8,432 nt of DNA from an uncultured Clostridia bacterium. Lineage in GTDB: Bacteria; Bacillota; Clostridia; Oscillospirales; CAG-272. The position numbers were made by a program, and so were the translations under genes. The first letter of the stretch is position 1, and each line of letters opens with the position of its first letter. A model generated the notes under the pieces. It did no database searches and had not been told where the DNA came from. It worked only from the letters and a program-made list of their open reading frames with translations. Location of the stretch: the NCBI GenBank assembly GCA_946641795.1, contig CAMPBZ010000046.1, forward strand, positions 1-8,432. The letters are read 5' to 3'. Shown here piece by piece: positions 6,690 through 8,432 of this stretch.

Positions 6690-6724
6690 TTTCGCATTTG
6701 CAAAAAAAATCGCATTTGCGAAAT
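6689..6724 (+). repeat. Direct and inverted repeat in the nifJ 3' region
   Basis: TCGCATTTGC occurs at 6692-6701 and again at 6710-6719. The outer ends ATTTCGCA (6689-6696) and TGCGAAAT (6717-6724) are perfect reverse complements, and an A8 run lies between the copies. The element starts on the last base of the nifJ stop codon and precedes the terminator by 7 bases. It can form an A-rich-loop hairpin, perhaps protecting the mRNA end. Confidence 0.6.
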
Positions 6725-6731
6725 GAAAAAG

Positions 6732-6767
6732 CCCCCGACCTGCTCCGGCAGGCCGGGGGTATTTTTT
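6732..6767 (+). terminator. Intrinsic terminator of nifJ
   Basis: CCCCCGACCTGC (6732-6743) pairs with GCAGGCCGGGGG (6748-6759) around TCCG, with one A-C mismatch. TA and then six T (6762-6767) follow. An A5 run upstream (6726-6730) could allow function on the other strand, though no - strand gene is present. Confidence 0.92.
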
Positions 6768-6771
6768 GCTC

Positions 6772-6800
6772 TTGACGAAACGCCTGTTATATGATATAAT
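6772..6800 (+). promoter_or_regulatory. Near-consensus promoter of the acyltransferase-glycosyltransferase unit
   Basis: TTGACG (6772-6777), a 17-base spacer and a perfect TATAAT (6795-6800) are present. TGA directly before the -10 adds an extended -10 TGn. Transcription should start near 6807, leaving a leader of about 36 bases. The -35 begins 4 bases after the nifJ terminator T-tract. Confidence 0.9.
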
Positions 6801-6842
6801 ACAGCTGACATCGTATCTTTTTAGGGAAAGGGGGAAAGAGCA

Positions 6843-7658
6843 ATGGCAAAACGGCACTACGAAAAACCCAAACGCGAAACGCGCAAGGTCATTTACTACG
6901 AAAACGAGCTGACCGACGAGTTTTCCACCGCCGTCATCGAGCCCATCAAAATCGACAAGGACTATGTTTACGTCCGCAAATCGCTCTTCCGCCGCTTCAC
7001 CCATTTCTTCTGGTACCGCATTGTGGCGCACCCCATCGCCTTCTTTTATACCAAGTGCAAGTTCCGCCACAAAATCGTGAACGCGCAGGTGCTCAAACCT
7101 TACCGGGGGCAGGGCTATTTCCTGTACGGAAACCACACGCAGGATCTTGGCGACGCGTTTATGCCGAATATGATCGAAAAGCGCAAGGATAAATACATCA
7201 TCGTTCACCCCAACAACGTGTCCATTCCCGCGGTGGGCAGAGTAGCGCCCTCACTGGGAGCCATTCCGCTGCCCGACGACCGCGCGGCCTACCGCAATTT
7301 TCTTGCGGCCATCGAGTACCGCATCCAGCAAAAAAAGGCGGTGGTCGTTTATCCCGAGGCGCATATCTGGCCCTACTACACCAAGATCCGCCCGTTCCCG
7401 GATACCTCGTTCTACTACCCCATCAAGTACGGCGCGCCGGTCTTTTGCTTTACCAATACCTACCAAAAACGCAAGCATTCCGAAAAACCGCAAATCGTGA
7501 CCTATGTGGACGGCCCGTTCTTCCCGGACGACAGCCTCCCCTTGCGCGAGCGGACGGCCGATTTGCGCAACCGCGTGTACGAAACGATGTGCCGCCGGGC
7601 GGAAGCATCCGACTGCGTGGTCATTCAATACATCAAAAAGGAGGAAAGCCGGGAATGA
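6843..7658 (+). CDS. Divergent PlsC-like (lysophospholipid) acyltransferase family protein
   Basis: This 271-residue protein resembles the 1-acylglycerol-3-phosphate acyltransferase (PlsC/LPLAT) superfamily, which transfers acyl groups to lipid or glycan hydroxyls at the membrane. The start has a G-rich site, GGGGG (6830-6834), 8 bases before ATG. A basic N-terminus leads to an aromatic hydrophobic stretch (about 52-70) that may bind the membrane. YGNHTQDLGDAF (95-106) stands where the catalytic H-x4-D motif is expected, but Asp is at +3 (D101) and +6 (D104) from His98, not +5. VGRVAPSLGAIPLPDDRAA (131-149) resembles the next block, and YPEAHIWPYYTKIRPF (170-185) stands for the PEGT block with Ala-His replacing Gly-Thr. 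There is no signal peptide. Its stop overlaps the GT8 start (ATGA), so the two are co-translated. The fold call is likely; activity and acceptor are unknown. Confidence 0.7.
   Translation: MAKRHYEKPKRETRKVIYYENELTDEFSTAVIEPIKIDKDYVYVRKSLFRRFTHFFWYRIVAHPIAFFYTKCKFRHKIVNAQVLKPYRGQGYFLYGNHTQDLGDAFMPNMIEKRKDKYIIVHPNNVSIPAVGRVAPSLGAIPLPDDRAAYRNFLAAIEYRIQQKKAVVVYPEAHIWPYYTKIRPFPDTSFYYPIKYGAPVFCFTNTYQKRKHSEKPQIVTYVDGPFFPDDSLPLRERTADLRNRVYETMCRRAEASDCVVIQYIKKEESRE
7638..7644 (+). promoter_or_regulatory. Ribosome binding site for the glycosyltransferase
   Basis: AAGGAGG lies inside the acyltransferase coding end, 10 bases before ATG 7655 and 13 before the adjacent in-frame ATG at 7658. The spacing favours 7655, but both are usable. 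Confidence 0.8.
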
Positions 7659-8432
7659 TGAACCTTTTATTTTGCGGAAACGACAAGGTTTTTGACGGCA
7701 TTCTGACCTGCGTGCTTTCCATTCTCAAACGGAGCCGCACCGACGAGCCGATCACCGTTTACCTTTACACAATGGATCTGACCGCGCTCAAACCGGCCTA
7801 TACGCCCATCCCGCAGAAAATGGCGGACTTTCTCCAAGACGTGATGCGCGAGTACAATCCCGAAAACCGCGTGCTTCTTTTTGACGTTGGCGAATACTAC
7901 CGCGCCGAGTTTGCCGGCTGCCCCAACGAGAGCGCTTACTGCTCGCCCTATACGCTCATTCGCCTGTTTGCCGATCTGGTGCCGGGAATGCCCGAAAAGC
8001 TCCTCTATCTGGACGCCGACCTGCTATTCAACCGCGATATTCACCTGCTTTACGACATTGACGTGGAGGGCTTTGAATACGCCGCGGCGCGCGACCACTA
8101 CGGCAAATACCTCATCCACCCCAACTACGTCAACGCCGGGGTACTGCTGTTCAATATGAAAGAGATGCGCAAGACCAACCTGTTGGGCAAGGCGCGCGAT
8201 TGGATCCGCAAAAAGAAGCTCGTCTTTGCCGATCAATCTGCCATCATCCGCTCCACCACCCGCAAAAAAATGCTGCCGCAAAAGTTCAACGATCAAAAAT
8301 TTTTGCATAAGCACACCGTGGTGCGGCATTTTTCCAAGCGGTTGTTCTGGTTACCCTATCCACACACCGATAATATCAAGCAATGGCAAGTCACCCGGGT
8401 GCATCAGGTGTTCCGGTATTTTCAGTTTGACG
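7655..8432 (+). CDS. Glycosyltransferase family 8 protein, 3' end missing
   Basis: This retaining glycosyltransferase is expected to use a UDP-sugar and a divalent metal and to act at the cytoplasmic face on a lipid or glycan acceptor. The frame is open to the right edge, giving 259 residues. Visible GT8 landmarks: N-terminal strand NLLFCGNDKVFDGILTCVLS (3-22), SPYTLIRLFADLVP (97-110), the metal-binding DxD in LLYLDADLLF (DAD 120-122), NAGVLLFNM (160-168), ADQSAI (192-197), KFND (210-213) and VVRHF (222-226), where GT8 enzymes often have a metal-binding His. The length is near that of short GT8 proteins, so only a small C-terminal part is probably lost. It starts in a 4-base overlap (ATGA) with the acyltransferase stop, so the two share a transcript and probably a pathway, such as envelope glycolipid or glycan synthesis. 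The donor (glucose or galactose are common in GT8) cannot be read from sequence. Two consecutive ATG codons leave the start ambiguous by one residue. Confidence 0.88.
   Translation, partial: MMNLLFCGNDKVFDGILTCVLSILKRSRTDEPITVYLYTMDLTALKPAYTPIPQKMADFLQDVMREYNPENRVLLFDVGEYYRAEFAGCPNESAYCSPYTLIRLFADLVPGMPEKLLYLDADLLFNRDIHLLYDIDVEGFEYAAARDHYGKYLIHPNYVNAGVLLFNMKEMRKTNLLGKARDWIRKKKLVFADQSAIIRSTTRKKMLPQKFNDQKFLHKHTVVRHFSKRLFWLPYPHTDNIKQWQVTRVHQVFRYFQFD

Noticed and set aside
3033..7208. 1391-codon open frame on the - strand across all of nifJ
   Set aside because: It is in codon register with nifJ and arises from the lack of TTA/CTA/TCA codons there. It has no family resemblance, its start lies inside the acyltransferase, and nifJ is unmistakably coding on the + strand.
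1..8432. tRNA, rRNA, CRISPR arrays, insertion sequences, phage or toxin-antitoxin genes
   Set aside because: None seen on reading both strands: no regularly spaced repeats of CRISPR type, no transposase or integrase-like protein, and no cloverleaf-like sequence in the intergenic gaps, all of which are shorter than 300 bases.

Overview
The window looks like a piece of a chromosome from a strictly anaerobic Firmicute of the class Clostridia, probably Oscillospiraceae/Ruminococcaceae-like. The case rests on a large single-chain pyruvate:ferredoxin oxidoreductase, a DUF3343 + class V cysteine desulfurase pair typical of Clostridia, strong AGGAGG ribosome binding sites, and coding sequence that is GC-rich while promoters are AT-rich. 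The assignment is inferred from gene content and style; no rRNA or other marker gene is present. All supported genes lie on the + strand, and there is no intergenic gap over 300 bases.

Layout. (1) Positions 1-1310 hold the 3' part of an ABC-2 type transporter permease that runs off the left edge. It is followed by a dense block of terminator-like hairpins (1320-1409). (2) Positions 1455-2839 hold a two-gene unit with ATGA overlap: a 79-residue DUF3343 (putative Se/S carrier-like) protein and a 382-residue cysteine desulfurase-like enzyme. It is closed by a clear terminator at 2856-2883. (3) Positions 2938-6767 hold a monocistronic nifJ (pyruvate:ferredoxin oxidoreductase) unit with its own extended -10 promoter, phased A-tracts upstream, an AGGAGG site, and a terminator after a short repeat-bearing 3' region. 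(4) From 6772 a near-consensus promoter drives a divergent PlsC-like acyltransferase (6843-7658). It overlaps by ATGA a family 8 glycosyltransferase (7655 to the right edge, C-terminus cut off).

How the parts relate. nifJ is central catabolism: pyruvate to acetyl-CoA with reduction of ferredoxin. The desulfurase/DUF3343 pair probably mobilises and hands on sulfur or selenium. The acyltransferase/glycosyltransferase pair probably makes or modifies an envelope glycolipid or glycan. These are separate transcription units with no evident common pathway. I do not see a clearly novel system here. The points most worth a second look are the desulfurase/DUF3343 pair, the acyltransferase with non-canonical motif spacing coupled to a GT8, a roughly 35-residue Ala/Lys-rich insertion in the oxidoreductase, and several RNA/DNA structures in the intergenic regions.
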